Below, piece by piece: positions 24,608 to 36,084 of a DNA stretch of 64,000 bases (the first letter of the stretch is position 1; the number at the start of each line of letters is the position of its first letter). A program made the position numbers and the translations under genes. The stretch is from assembly GCA_037501455.1 (NCBI GenBank), contig CM074855.1, positions 32,149,001 through 32,213,000 on the forward strand, read 5' to 3'. The DNA comes from Lantana camara (Eukaryota > Streptophyta > Magnoliopsida > Lamiales > Verbenaceae). The notes beneath the pieces were generated by a model, which saw only the letters and a list, made by a program, of their open reading frames with translations, ran no database searches and was not told the origin of the DNA.

Positions 24608-25252
24608 TGTTAGAAAAACTGGAATTACACATATAAGTTTCTAGAAGAATAGAAATTCCTGATAAGTATTCGGGATGTTTGTTTTGTAGGAATGGAATAG
24701 AATATTTAGTATAATGATAAAAATAGGGGATTGACACGGGTAATCCCTGTTTTTAAGGTTTCTATAGCCCCTACCAAGAATGGTTTGCTAAAGGTTCCAA
24801 GCAATACACCTCCAGGATATATGTCAAGCCTTAAAGAAAAAAAACAGTTCTAAGTGATAGCAATTCACTTAAAGAACTCTCAAGAATGTTGCTTTGCAAA
24901 TGATGATTTTTCTCATGGAAACGGGGGTGTTTATACTGTTCTGGTACTGACTCTGTAATTAATGGTACTTAATTCGATTTGATTGGTTTTGTAACTCCCA
25001 GACCGTTCCAAGATCATGGATTAATTGACATTATCCTTTATGTAACTCTCATACAGTTTCAAAACTTTATTTACAAATAAATTCTATAACTCCCGTCAAT
25101 TTTGAAGTTCCAGTCAACTGAATAGTTACAGAAATTAAGCCAGTAACTGTTATAGTTACACAATTAATACCAGTGGCTCAACAATCAGGTTTTTCAAACA
25201 ATCATATATATCTTATAATATTTCCACACTAATATTAAATGTAAACTCAACA
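24608..25252 (-). repeat. C1 5' LTR (right)
   Basis: 645 bp copy of the C1 LTR, ending CTCAACA and followed by the duplication ATTGC. Confidence 0.9.
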
Positions 25253-25257
25253 ATTGC

Positions 25258-25769
25258 AAGATTGTTATAATTTTGAGTGTATTGCAAATATGTATTGAGT
25301 AGGTTACTATGTATGGTAATTTTTTTTCTCACGATTGGTGTACTTTTTGCACATATTGCAAATCTCTGAAAACCAGATTCATCATTTTTTGTCCTAAGGA
25401 TTTTAATGAAACCGATTTCATTGATTACCAAAACATTTTTTAGTTTTATCATCTGGTTTTTAAGCAAAAACGGAGCTATCCTTGTAGATTTTTCATTATA
25501 CTTTTATTATTCGAAACCTTGTAAGTAACTGCAATTAGTTACATTTGTACTTTGAATCCTTTTGCTTAATTAATTTTTTAAGTGAATATACATGCTTTAC
25601 TCGAGAACAATATAAGAGCTTAAACATTAAATTACATAGATTATCCGTTCTAAAATATTTATAATTACCAAATAAATTAATAAATTCATTTATTCTAAAT
25701 TTAATATGAAAAATAAATTAAAAGGAAGAGGAATAATATAGGAAATTGTATTCCAGTCCTTACCACAAT
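25258..25769. other. AT-rich spacer
   Basis: AT-rich flank of C1. The ORF at 25213-25467 (minus) runs from the LTR into flank and is fortuitous. Nothing else seen. Confidence 0.4.
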
Positions 25770-26180
25770 CTATCTATATATCTTATAAAAGTAAGAGTTG
25801 GGTTTTTGGTTTCTTGAAACCTTGTGATCGGCAAAATATCCTCACTATAATACTTCAACAATATAAAACTAGCTAGAGGGTAATTTGGTATATCATACTA
25901 TATATTATGGTACTTAAAAAATTTAAAAATACTTATATAAGTGAAAATATAACTCTTTAACAAATTAGAATCAAGACTCTTTTAATCAATAGATAAATTT
26001 GGTATAAAAATAAATATGTAAGACATTTCACATAAATGCATATTTCTACTATTAAAATTTATTATGACTTATTGATAGAGACAAGTATAAAAATGAAAAA
26101 CAAAAAAGTAGATAAAATTATGAAATGGAAAAAGAAATACACACTTAAGTAGTTAAATAAGCGATAAAATGAAAAATTAA
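25770..26180 (-). repeat. Inverted-repeat family, copy B
   Basis: About 410 bp matching 16755-17463 in reverse complement. Its outer end reads ctatatatcttataaaagta followed by ttgggtttttggtttcttga. Probably two independent insertions of one non-autonomous element family rather than arms of one structure, since internal indels differ. Confidence 0.65.
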
Positions 26181-26304
26181 ATTGTGAAATTAAAAAAAAA
26201 TATATAGAAACAACAAAATAAAAAATACCGGATATCAAAGAAGCACGGAGAAGTCAAATGGGTGAAAGAAAAGAAAAATTTTAAATTAAAAATAGGTTAA
26301 ACTA

Positions 26305-26430
26305 AAGACTCTGCACCAACTGGCATTTGGTTGGTTGGTTCAAGTAGATAAAGGCTTGAATTCACTAAAGCAAGGTCTCAAGTTCGAACCTTGTAGATGT
26401 AGAAAACTATGTTGGGAGAGTGATGAGGCT
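26305..26430 (+). repeat. SINE-like sequence with pol III B box
   Basis: GGTTCAAGTAGATAAAGGCTTG (26338 onward) and GGTCTCAAGTTCGAACC (near 26371-26388) resemble the A-box and B-box (GTTCGAACC) region of tRNA-derived plant SINEs. TGTAGATGTAGAAAACTATG then follows, as I recall for such SINEs. There is no cloverleaf for a real tRNA, and no poly-A or TTG tail was confirmed because the T1 LTR begins about here. Confidence 0.4.
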
Positions 26431-27265
26431 AAATTACGCTCACGACACCTATGCGACACGTGGCCCAATCCTTGCATCGCAACGTGGCACCTCAAGGACA
26501 CCTCGAATCCCCCCTCGTGGTTGAGCATTCCCCTCGAAGGAATATTCGTTCCACCTACACAAGGGACCTTAGCCTCCCCGAGTGGATGAACAAAGTTGGA
26601 GATATGATCACCATGCGACCCTTGGGGCTACTCCGAAGCTGGCCCTCGAGGGCATTCTTTCATCATCACAAGGGTGAAACTATTCCCCTCATAACCACAC
26701 TTTTGGCCCTGGAGTCCCCTCGGACCTGAGAGACCCAAGGAACATATCAAAACCCAAGCGTGCTTGGCCCTCGGTACAACCCCAAAGGCTCTCTGACACA
26801 TAGTACATACCCTCGCACATGCCATTGTTGCCCGCCACTAACCTTTTCGTAGGCTTTTGCAGGAGATTCCTTTCGAAAGTCCCTCATTGCTCCACGTGTC
26901 TAGGGCAATATGCAGGACCACTGTGTGATAATTACCAAAAGGGCCCTGAACCTCAACTATAAATACCTAGAGATCATCTCACTCTGTAAGAAAGCTTCCA
27001 TTACTTGATCTCTGTTTTCTCTTCATCTTCCTCATTCGCCATCTGAAACTGACTTGAGCATCAGAGAGCCAAACTGGGTCTAACTCCCCCTCCCCCCAAT
27101 TCCCCCAGCTTGGCCATTTGACCTCTTTGGTGTTTGTTCCTGGCAGGTAGGACCCATCTCCTCCGGTGACTTTCGACTGAGCTTTCGACTGAGCTTTCGA
27201 TCCCTGTTTTCCCACCTAAACAAATTCAAAGTGTTGGAATTTGCCACCTCGGATCAGACCCCATC
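26420..27265 (+). repeat. T1 5' LTR (approximate)
   Basis: GC-richer sequence upstream of the primer-site region, with TATAAATA at 26958-26965 and a pyrimidine-rich stretch after it, as in U3/R. A short tandem TTTCGACTGAGC occurs near 27166-27195. No 3' LTR is available for comparison, so both ends are estimates. Confidence 0.5.
26958..26965 (+). promoter_or_regulatory. T1 LTR TATA box
   Basis: TATAAATA about 30-40 bp upstream of a pyrimidine-rich stretch (TCTCACTCTG...). Likely the LTR core promoter. Confidence 0.5.
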
Positions 27266-27290
27266 ATTTTCGGTGCCGTCCATAGAAAAC
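27266..27290 (+). other. T1 LTR/primer-site junction
   Basis: TTTTCGGTGCCGTCCATAG matches the position and general form of the Tat-lineage junction and primer site, but is diverged. It precedes the gag ATG at 27353 by about 85 bp. Confidence 0.5.
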
Positions 27291-27352
27291 TGGTCTTTCT
27301 TCTCTCCCTTTTTCTTCCTTTGCTAGTTGAAGAAACAAACACCCGTTTCGCT

Positions 27353-29160
27353 ATGGTTACCACAAGATCAGGAGTTGTGGGAGGGGGAGGTGACCTCCCA
27401 CGCGACGGTGATAACAATGCACCTATCATCGCTGCCACTGGAGTCATAACAGCCGTGGAAGAAGTCTCCCACACGGAGGGACATAACGGGCAGGAAAAGG
27501 AGGCCAACCCAGAGCAACCCATCGCACCCGTAGCCAAAGGAACAGGGGGATCTTGCTTGAACATCCCCCTAAACTAGCTATCCACCACTGCTGCTAATGT
27601 AGGCGGCTGCTCCATGATGATGCCGCCACCTAGCTACATGCTTGCGCCGCCGAACATTATGCTTGTCATCCAGCCCTATCACACAGGACAGATGCAACTC
27701 CCTGTCGTCCTCCCCAAAGAAATGGTGGAGATACCCCCCATGATGCCAAGGCAGTTGCAATCTATCTACATGCAGTGCGAGGTCCAGGCAGCCCAAAATA
27801 CCCTGAAAAACTTCACGGCCACCTACTTTCCCTCAGGGCAGGCTTCGCAAATCGCCCCTCCCATGGGAGGGTGGCAAGTTCATCCTTTTATAGCCGCATA
27901 AGCTATATGACAGGCCCAACCACCACCACTTGTGAACTCAAAGGAAGCTCCGCCGAGGGGGGCATTGGAATGACCACAGGCTGACAAAGGAAAAGAGCCT
28001 TTGGAGAGAATTGATGTTGATGTTGAGGCCCACTCACAGACCTCAAAGCGGGGCAGCAAAGCAGACGGAGAAGACCCAAACCTGCTCGCGGCCGTGTAAG
28101 ACCAGCTGAAAGGTTTACAGGACATGGTTGAGCAGCTCTCTCGAGCACGGGGTCAAGCCCCCCATGCTGGGGGTGAGAGAGTCAAGGCCAGAGATGCTCG
28201 CCGTTACAAGAACAAGAATCACGCTCCTCAAAACTGCGAAGAGGAGGATAACTGTGAAAATTATGACAATGAGGGAAAATACCACGATCCCCTGGTGAGG
28301 GGCTCTCCCCTCATGAAAGAAGTTTTGATGGCCCAAGCGGGAATGGGCAAAGTCCCCACTTCCATCAAACGCTATGATGGGACCACTGACCTAGCAGAAC
28401 ATTTAGACCATTTTCTGCACTTGATGCATCTCTACGAGCATTCCAACTACTATTGGGCTAAAGTATTCATCACCTCCCTTGTGGGAATGGCCTAAGAATG
28501 GTATAAGCGACTACCACCCGGCTCGATTAGGGGGTATGATGACCTTACCAACGTTTTTCTGAATCACTTCAATTCCCTGAAAGCCCCAGTTACTCTGCCC
28601 ACGGCCTTATATAATTTGGTCTAGGGTGAAAATGAATCTTTCCGCTCCTTCTTTGCTCGGTTCAATAAGAAGGTGCTCTTGGTCGAAAGGCCTTCCATGG
28701 ATTTCGTAATCCATGTGCTTTTCAAAGCTATAAACCACAAGCATTATGTAAGCAATGAATTTTCTGAGGCTATCGTCAAGAAGAGACCCAATTCATTCAT
28801 GGAGATGAGGGAGATCGCTGAACCCTTCTTTGTACTCGAGGATATGTATAAATCTAATGCACCTAGGCCGTCCGACCACCACAAGAGTGATCGTGGCATA
28901 AGGACACTCACAAAGAATGCCGCAAATCACCTCCTCCGCCCTGCAGGCACGAGTGCATTTCCCTCAACCGAATAATTTCTGATATCTACTCGCTCTGGGA
29001 TAAAAAAAACTCTTCAAAAGGCCCCAGAAACTGAGGGAGACGGAGGCTCAAAGGCGCTTGGGGAAGTATTGCGCCTTCCACAAGGAAAAGGGGCATGACA
29101 CAAATGAATGCCGCCAGTCGAAAAACGAGATACAAAGACTCATTGTTAGGGCCATCTGAA
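27353..29160 (+). pseudogene. T1 gag
   Basis: ATG at 27353 opens MVTTRSGVVGGGG. A Pro/Met-rich stretch follows, then the gag core: IKRYDGTTDLAEHLDHF, EWYKRLPPGSI, and SFRSFFARFNKKV near 28640-28670. A CX2HX4HX4C-like knuckle (CAFHKEKGHDTNEC) lies near 29068-29110. Stops fall at about 27575, 27899, 28493, 28621 and 28973, with shifts around 27900-28120 and near the 3' end. It would form the capsid and bind RNA; it is inactive here. Confidence 0.8.
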
Positions 29161-29990
29161 AGAGGTTGTTAGGATTTTGGAGCGTTATGACGAGCACTAC
29201 AACGAGCGGGCTACGACGAAGATGAGGAGCCCTTCACGCTTATGGAGCCCTCGAGGACATCACCTAGAAAGCAGCCACAAGGGCAAGCAGAAGGTGCCTG
29301 GGATGGAGAATACGCCCTTTGTAGTAATCCACATGATTGTTGGGGGCTCCTCGGGAGGGGATTCCAATGCCTCCCATCGTTGCTACATTCGAAGTTATGA
29401 TCAGCGGCCCTCCGTGCCCAAGCAAGTGTATGCCATCAAGGAATCTATTGCTTCTAACTCCAAGGAAAATGAAGTGACATGATTCAGTGACAAGGACCTA
29501 AAGCACATTGTAACACCCTGTGGGGTCAATGAAAGCTCGGACTGTCCTATGGTGGCTAGCTTAGATATTCACAATTATATTGTAAAGAGGGTCCTTGTTG
29601 ATAGTAGAAGTACTGTGAATATTCTCCCTTACTCCACCTTCCAGAAAATGAATATTAATAACATTCCCCTCGAGCCCCTCAAAACAGCCCTCATTGACTT
29701 TGAGGGTTCTGAGGTTGTCCCTCGTGGATAAATTAGCTTGCCAACCTCTTTTGTTTGCGCCCCACAACGAAAAACCTTGATGGTCACCTACGCAGTGGTG
29801 GAGATTGAGATCCCTTACAATATCATAATCAGGCACTCCGCCCTAGTTGATTTGAAGGCGATCATTTCCACCTACTATCAGAAGATCAAGTTCCCACCCC
29901 CGAGGGAACAAGTAAGATCTTGTGCAATGCTAAGGAAGCCTGGGAATGTTACATGTTGTCTCTCAGAAAGCTAAAAGCTGAGAAAACATT
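29161..29990 (+). pseudogene. T1 protease region
   Basis: After a charged linker, the aspartic protease motif reads VLVDSRSTVNILP near 29592-29630. The catalytic triad is D-S-R where retropepsins have D-S-G, so the flexible glycine is lost. The GLP-like second half (IEIPYNIIIRH) follows near 29806, with an in-frame stop at 29729-29731. Confidence 0.7.
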
Positions 29991-30239
29991 CCAAATTAGA
30001 TCGACCAAGAAGTCTGTAGATTTTCCCAATTTAGACTAGGATGGTCCAACGCGAAAGAGAGCAAAACTCAACAAGAAGAAGAACAAAAAGAAGGCTTCGA
30101 GCGAGAAAGATAACCTTGAGGGCGGTCCCCTAGGGGCAGTTGAGGCATCCTCTTCAAAAGAGGACACGAACCTAGGTGAACCCAAGGGTGAAGAGAATTG
30201 CCTCATGGGAAAGAAAAGGGCACTCGAAACCCCTCGCCC

Positions 30240-31230
30240 TGAAGTAAGGATAGAGCCACTAAGAATTTCTTAACCATTGAGCTAGAACCAGGCAACAAGG
30301 AGAAAACCACACAGATCGACTTGAGCCTCATGGGACCCTCGCAGATCATGATGATTAAATTTTTAAGGAAAAACATTGATGTTTTTGCATGCAAAGGGTC
30401 AGATCTCACTAGGATTGACCCCAATGTCATTGTCCACATGCTCAACTTGGATCCCGCCATTAAACCCATCAAACAGAAGAAAATAGATGTCAATGGATTT
30501 TGAAGGAAAACCATTGAAGAGGAGGTGAACAAGATCCTGGAAGCTCAGTACATTGAGGAAATCCTATATCCAGAATGGCTCTGTAACATTGCTCTCATGC
30601 CCAAACGTGCCAATAAATGGCGGATGTGCAATGACTTTACAGATCTCAACATGGCCCCCGAAAGATCTGTACCCCTTGCCGCATTGGCCAACTGGTGGAC
30701 TCAACAAAAGGTCACGAATTAATAAGCATGATGGATGCATTCCAGGGGCATTACCAGACTTTATGGTGCATATGGGAGTGTACTTTTTCTTGGTCATGTC
30801 GTTTGGACTAAAGAATGCAGGTGCAACGTATCAACGCCTTGTTAACAAAATGTTTGAGCATGAAATAGGAGGTTCCATGGAAGTCTACATGGATGACATG
30901 ATTGTAAAAAAACGAGCGTGAGCACTCCCACCTGGAGGATTTGAAGCGAACCTTTGATATATTACGCTAGTATGGCATGAAGTTGAATCCCTCCAAGTGT
31001 ATGTTTGGAGTTCGAGGGGGTAAGTTTTTGGGATATGTGGTTAGCCAATGCGAAATTGAGGCTAATCCTGAAAAGATCAAAGCCATCATGGAAATCCCCT
31101 CCACTCGAAACGTCAGGGAAGTACAGGTCTTAGTGGGAAAGCTAATCTCTCTTAATAGGTTCATATCACGCTCGGCGGACAGGAATTTACCATTTTTCAA
31201 AATATTGCATAATGCTAGGAGTTTTGCCTA
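30240..31230 (+). pseudogene. T1 reverse transcriptase
   Basis: RT blocks are spread over frames. Seen in order: DPAIKPIKQKK (linker), KILEAQYIEEILYPEWL, NKWRMCNDFTDLN, MSFGLKNAGATYQRLVN, then the catalytic box VYMDDMIVK near 30880-30910, which is intact. The thumb follows: KFLGYVVSQ, IEANPEKIKAI and ISLNRFISRSADR. About 60-70 residues around the LDAFSGYHQ-type motif are disturbed by an indel and a TAA near 30720. Stops at 30501 and 30919 also break it. Confidence 0.82.
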
Positions 31231-31700
31231 GACAGAGGGTGTGAAAAAGCATTGCAGGATATGAAGGCCTACCTCTTAAGCGTGCCACTGCTGACAAAAC
31301 CGATTGAGAATGAAAACCTCTTCATTTACCTCTCGGTTTTTTAGGATGCCGTGAGCGTGGTCCTTGTGGCGATACTTGAGTGCAAGCACTTGCCGCTCTA
31401 TTATTGGAGTAAAACTCTGCAAGGTACTAAAAAGAAATACTTGGAGATTGACAAATTTACTTTCGCCCTCGTAAACGCATCGCAAAGGCTGAGACCATAT
31501 TTTGAGGCACACTCCATCACAGTGCTTACGGATCAACCATTAAGGCAAGTCTTGTCAAACTTGATGTCTCGAAATGGCTAATTAAATGGGCAATTGTGCT
31601 GAGCCAATTTGACATCAGTTACGAGCCAAGGATGGCCATACAAGCATAGGTTGTTGCCGATCCGCTAGTCGAGCGCTTTAGTCTAGAGCCCATACCTTCA
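31231..31700 (+). pseudogene. T1 RNase H (first)
   Basis: Degenerate Ty3-type RNase H: YLLSVPLLTKP, YLSV then a TAG, LPLYYWSKTLQGTKKKYLEIDKFTFALV, and LTDQPLRQVLSN. Its position directly after the RT thumb is as in all gypsy elements. The first catalytic segment is disrupted and the domain ends in several stops. Confidence 0.75.
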
Positions 31701-32185
31701 GAAAATGATGACCTATGACTCCTGCACACAAATGGCTCTTCGACCTCTCAAGGGGAAGGAGCAAGGGTGACCCTTACATACCCCGATGAGCCGAGATAGA
31801 TTTCGCGATCAGACTGGATTTCCAAGTTACCAACAATGAGGCGGAGTATGAAGCCCTCATCCAAGGGCTAAAAATTACTTTTCAAAATGGAGCTTCTCGA
31901 ATCACTACCTACGCGACTCACAGCTGATCGCGAGCCAGATAGAAGGAACATATGAGGCTCGAGAAACCACCATGGCGTATTTGAGAAAGGCAAAAAAAAT
32001 AATTTGCAAGTTCAAAGAGTTTCACCTGTTACAGGTCCCGCGGGCAGAGAACGAGTGCACGGATGCCCTTGCCAAATTTGCCACCACCCTCAAAGGATCG
32101 TGTAACCATTCTATTACTTTTTCTAAGAACGGAGGAGCCTTTGGTAAAGGAAAAGGTACGCCCTCAGGAGATAACCACGATTGAT
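31701..32185 (+). pseudogene. T1 second RNase H (archaeal-type, aRH)
   Basis: A second RNase H lies between the first and integrase. It starts LHTNGSSTSQGEGARV near 31718 (family form LHVDGSS), continues with an EYEALIQGLK-like stretch read across frames near 31845-31875, then DSQLIASQIEG and LLQVPRAENECTDALAK near 32030-32085. The catalytic Asp of the first motif is Asn here. A dual RNase H arrangement is a hallmark of the Tat lineage. Confidence 0.78.
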
Positions 32186-33401
32186 CCATCCAAGCCCTGC
32201 TGGCTCGATGATATAGTAAAGTTCTGCCTACCAAAATAGTGAAAGCAAGAAAAATCAGGAGCAAGGCCCCTCAGTTTTCCCTTGACCAGGTGGGGAGACT
32301 CTTCAAGCGATCCTATCAAAGCCTTCTACTAAAATGTCTGAGACCCTCGCAGGCCAAGGAAGTTCTCGAGCATTTTCATAGTGGAAGCTATGGGAACCAC
32401 TCCGGGGGGCATGTCCTCGCCAACAAAGTACTAAGGAGCGGTTTCTATTGGCCCACAATCTTTCAGGATGCTGTTGCTTTTTCCAAGAAGTACCCCAAGT
32501 GTCAGTTTGATTCCAATATTCCACAGCTACCCGCAGCTCAAATGACCTGCATGGCCTTTTGATCAATGAGGCATTGACATCATAGGGCCTTTGCCAATAG
32601 CAGTAGGATAGAAGAAATTTGTTATCTTGGTAGTAGACTACTTCACAAAATGGGCCGAGGCAGAAGCAGTCACCAAAATCACCTTTTGTGTAGTCAGGGA
32701 TTTCATCTGGGAAAACATCATATGCAGGTACGGTATTCCAAGAGTGTTGATTTCAGATAATAGATCTCAATTTGTTATTGCAGACACCCGAGAATGGTGC
32801 TCGGAGCTGGGAATTGCACAATGCTTCACTTTCTTGGAGCATCCTCAAGCCAACGGTCAAGCTGAAGTTACTAATAGGATCATCTTACAGCATTTGAAAA
32901 CAATGCTCAAAAGCAAGGAAGGTGAGTCGGCTGAAGAGCTATAAGGAGCCTTATGGGCCTACCGCACAACCCCTCGAGCCGCCACGGGAGAAACTTCTTG
33001 TTCTCTTGTGTATGGTTCAAAAGCTATGATACCTGCGGAAATTACACAAGAGTCCACAGGCATTGCTTACTTCGAGCCCAACACGAACGAGAAAAACAGG
33101 TGATCGAGTTGGATCTGCTTGAAGAGAAGAGGAATAATGCTTGGACGGGTATCCACAAATATAAAGCCTCAGTGACTTGACAGTACAATAAGCATGTCAA
33201 TGAGAGAAGTTTCCGGAAGGGAGACTTGGTTCTAAAGAATGTAGAAGTATCAAAACATGTGGGTAAGTTGGACCCAAACTTGGAAGGTCCATTCAAGGTC
33301 ACCCAAGTAAGACCTAATAACACCTACATGCTTGAAACGCTTCAAGGCGAGTGTCTCTCTCGACCATGGAATGCATGCAACCTTTGACGGTTTTATGTTT
33401 A
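32186..33401 (+). pseudogene. T1 integrase
   Basis: Zinc-binding region HFHSGSYGNHSGG with YPKCQFD (the second Cys position altered). In the catalytic core the first Asp region IIGPLPIA is preceded by a damaged D motif; VVDYFTKWAEAEAV, GIPRVLISDN (Asp) and HPQANGQAEVTNR (Glu) are present. The C-terminal block with GDLVLKN-like and AWNACNL-like motifs is read near 33215-33385. Frameshifts and stops occur near 32565, 32610, 32943 and 33178. Confidence 0.82.
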
Positions 33402-34366
33402 AGTCTCTTATAAGGCACATTTTGTAAAATCCCAATTCTGGGCTCAATGTAATCCTTTATTAAAGAAAGAAAGCAAAGGAATTCACATTTTCCGAATAAA
33501 AAGTTTTGTGTAAAGCGTACTTATAACACGCTATTCAAATCCCCCCTTGGTTCCCTAGGCAAATAGCCACATAGGCCTAAGGCGAGTGGATACACTAAAC
33601 AAGGGTCACGGTACACTTAGCGAGTGCTAACTCTGTGTCGAGCGTCCTCCAAGTTAAAAAGCTTGATAACATGTATGTCCATATCCCCAACTACTAAGTC
33701 AGTTCTGGGATAGCAAAAATAAAGATAGACCAACTAGATCTCATTTCTAGTTTGCGCTTAAAAACTTAGTTGAGCAACACGCTCAAAAAACATTTGAACA
33801 CGTAGAATAATTTCTCACAAATAACTCCTTAGAAGAAATTTTCAAGTGACCAAGATGCCCTTGATAACTTGTCCCTCGTGTTCTTTGTTATTAAATTTCA
33901 TACTGAAAATTTAACCAGGGTCCCTCGAGAATAAGCCCCTCGCGTTCCCTTATTTAGCCTAATTGATGCCAACTGTTATGCTAATTTTACTTAGCTTCAT
34001 CTTGAAATCTCTCACGTCAGCGTTAAAAAAAAAGGATAAGCGTACAAAGTAAATGCAAAGGCAAGAAATAAAAGCATTCATTACAAAGGCGACATTCATT
34101 CATTCAAAAGGAGCTTACGCTCAAGTACAAAAGACGGGCATTCAAGCCAGTGATAAACAACCGAAGATTACAAGATTTTCTTGAAGGACACAAACAAAGA
34201 TTCAGAAGCTCCTTGGGGATAACTATCTAATTCCCGTTTACGAGATTGAACCCCTTAAAAAGATCACAGGAATCCTATCTAAACTAGTATTCATGTTATC
34301 AGGGCATAAACAACTTGTAGAGCATATAGGATACTAGCGAGGGGCAATGTGTTGTGATGCTCCAGA
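33402..34366. other. Non-coding gap between T1 integrase and the antisense gene
   Basis: About 960 bp with no coding signal in either strand. AAAAAGGATAAGCG-type purine stretches occur near 34030. In Tat elements this interval separates the convergent sense polyprotein and antisense gene, so a terminator for one or both transcripts may lie here; none can be identified by eye. Confidence 0.5.
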
Positions 34367-36053
34367 CTAAATTTGAGCATCTTGGCCTTGGCCATTTTCT
34401 AGGTCTCCCACCTCAGAGCTAGGAGCATTGATAGGCACTTGTGGAGCTTGGGGCTCAGTGACCTCGACCGCAGGGGCAAGAGACTCCTCGGTGGCTGGCT
34501 TGGGGGGTAGCCATAGAAGGGCCCTCGGGGGTACGAACAGGATCAATTGCGCCCTCGTCAACTCCCTCGGGGATTGGCTCCTCGGTAGGCTCGTGCGCCG
34601 CCATAAACTCCTCTTGGAGGAGAGTAACAAGCTCAACATACTCTGGATCCACTAGGCTGTTCTTCGGGTTCCCTTCGGCTGCTGTCGGAGCTTTCAGTTC
34701 TTTGTCATATTGAAGACCTATGCGCCAGTGCCCTCGAGAAGAGGGGTCCGCCAAGCCCAGGGTGATCAAATGACCACGACCAAGTTGAAAACCTTCTGGG
34801 CCTCATCATAGTAGTGTAGGTTGGCCACAAACCCGAAGTCTTTGGAGTGGAAAAACTTGAGTAAGGCCTCGAAATTGTCCTCGGCTATATGCTAGGAAAG
34901 CATCCTATTGAACTCCTCCTCACAGGCCTTTTTGGTGGCCTCGATGAACTTTTTCTCAGCACCACTTAGCTACCTGATCCTTTCATCCAAGTCCTTGATC
35001 AGCTATGTGTTACTCTCCTTGTACTTGGCCAACTCAGTGCAGGCTTTTTTACGGGCCTCCTCCTTCTTTTCCAGCTCCTTTGTGACCTTGTCAAACTCTG
35101 TCTGGAGGGATTCAATTTTAGCCCTCAAAATGTCGTTCTCCTCCTGAAATTGGGCAGGGTTGGCCCCTCATGCCATCTTTTTATACTTGGCTTTGTGCTA
35201 GGAGAAGGCCAACGAGTGCCGTTGAAGATTCATTACCCTCGGGATAACCTCCTAAAAAAAAAGAGATGAAGAAAGTCAGCCAACACTCAGACAATTCTTG
35301 AGGGAGGAAACATGGTGTTAGGAGTATAAGATTACATACATGAAGGTAGTACTTACCGCGATGAGGGAGTAGCAAAGATCTTCCACCACTTGATTGGTGC
35401 TCTGAGAAAACAATTTCCTGTGGTCACACGTAAAATGAAACTTTTGGAAGATGTCATAAACCAGGTTTCTTGTGGAGGGGCAATCCATCAAAAGAGTCGG
35501 GCCTGAAGTGGAGGCACGTTGGAATGTGCGGTCTTCCGTTCACTCGAATGCTCAGATCCTTTCCCTCTCGGAGGAGGAGGTCTCTCCATCTCCTGGCTCG
35601 CCCATGACGACCACCTTTTCATTTCCCGTCGCTGGCACAGAGTCGGGGAATCTCTTTCTTTTTCTTGAAAGAGGGGTTTGACCCTCCTAGATATCTCTGA
35701 TGATAACACCCGTGCGCTGCCCTTGATGCATGTTAGGAGTCATTTATAGAGGCCGCTACCCGCCTCTTTTGTTGCGGTCCTCCTGGCAAGGGACGATTCT
35801 GTTATCAGGGTGGCTCCTTCACCTTTCCCTCGCCCCCTACTAGGGGTGCTTGAGCTTTCTCCACTGTGACCGCTCCCGCGGCTATCTCCTCGGCTGCCGC
35901 CCGAGCTGCCTGGCCGTTGCTGATTCTGCTGCTGTTGTTGTTGTTGTTGTTGCTGGTTCTGAGGGGGCCCTTGGTTCCTACGAGTGCCTAGGAGTGCGGC
36001 TACGTTTTGCATACCACCTTTTCCTGCCATCAGTATGCTAGTTCCTGTCAAGG

Positions 36054-36084
<31 letters not shown>

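Larger units (their letters stand above)
21539..25252 (-). mobile_element. C1: short copia element, minus strand
   Basis: Complete ends: LTRs at 21539-22178 and 24608-25252 (TGTTAG...CAACA) flanked by ATTGC at 21534-21538 and 25253-25257. The internal region is only about 2.4 kb. A polypurine tract next to the left LTR shows the element runs on the minus strand. Degenerate RT and RNase H remnants are readable; I could not find intact gag, protease or integrase. It is a defective, internally deleted Ty1/copia copy. Confidence 0.88.

Noticed and set aside
26371..26388. Possible tRNA gene (GTTCGAACC B box)
   Set aside because: No acceptor stem or anticodon arm can be drawn around it; better explained as a SINE-like sequence.
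27880..28336. Minus-strand ORFs over T1 gag
   Set aside because: They are shadows of the plus-strand gag frame, which carries the recognisable motifs.
35850..36041. Valine-rich plus-strand ORF
   Set aside because: It is the complement of the poly-Gln tract of the antisense gene.
36055..36078. Poly-A run as the tail of a retroposed gene copy
   Set aside because: It lies inside the antisense gene of T1 at a likely intron acceptor (T-run on the minus strand), and no target duplication is seen.
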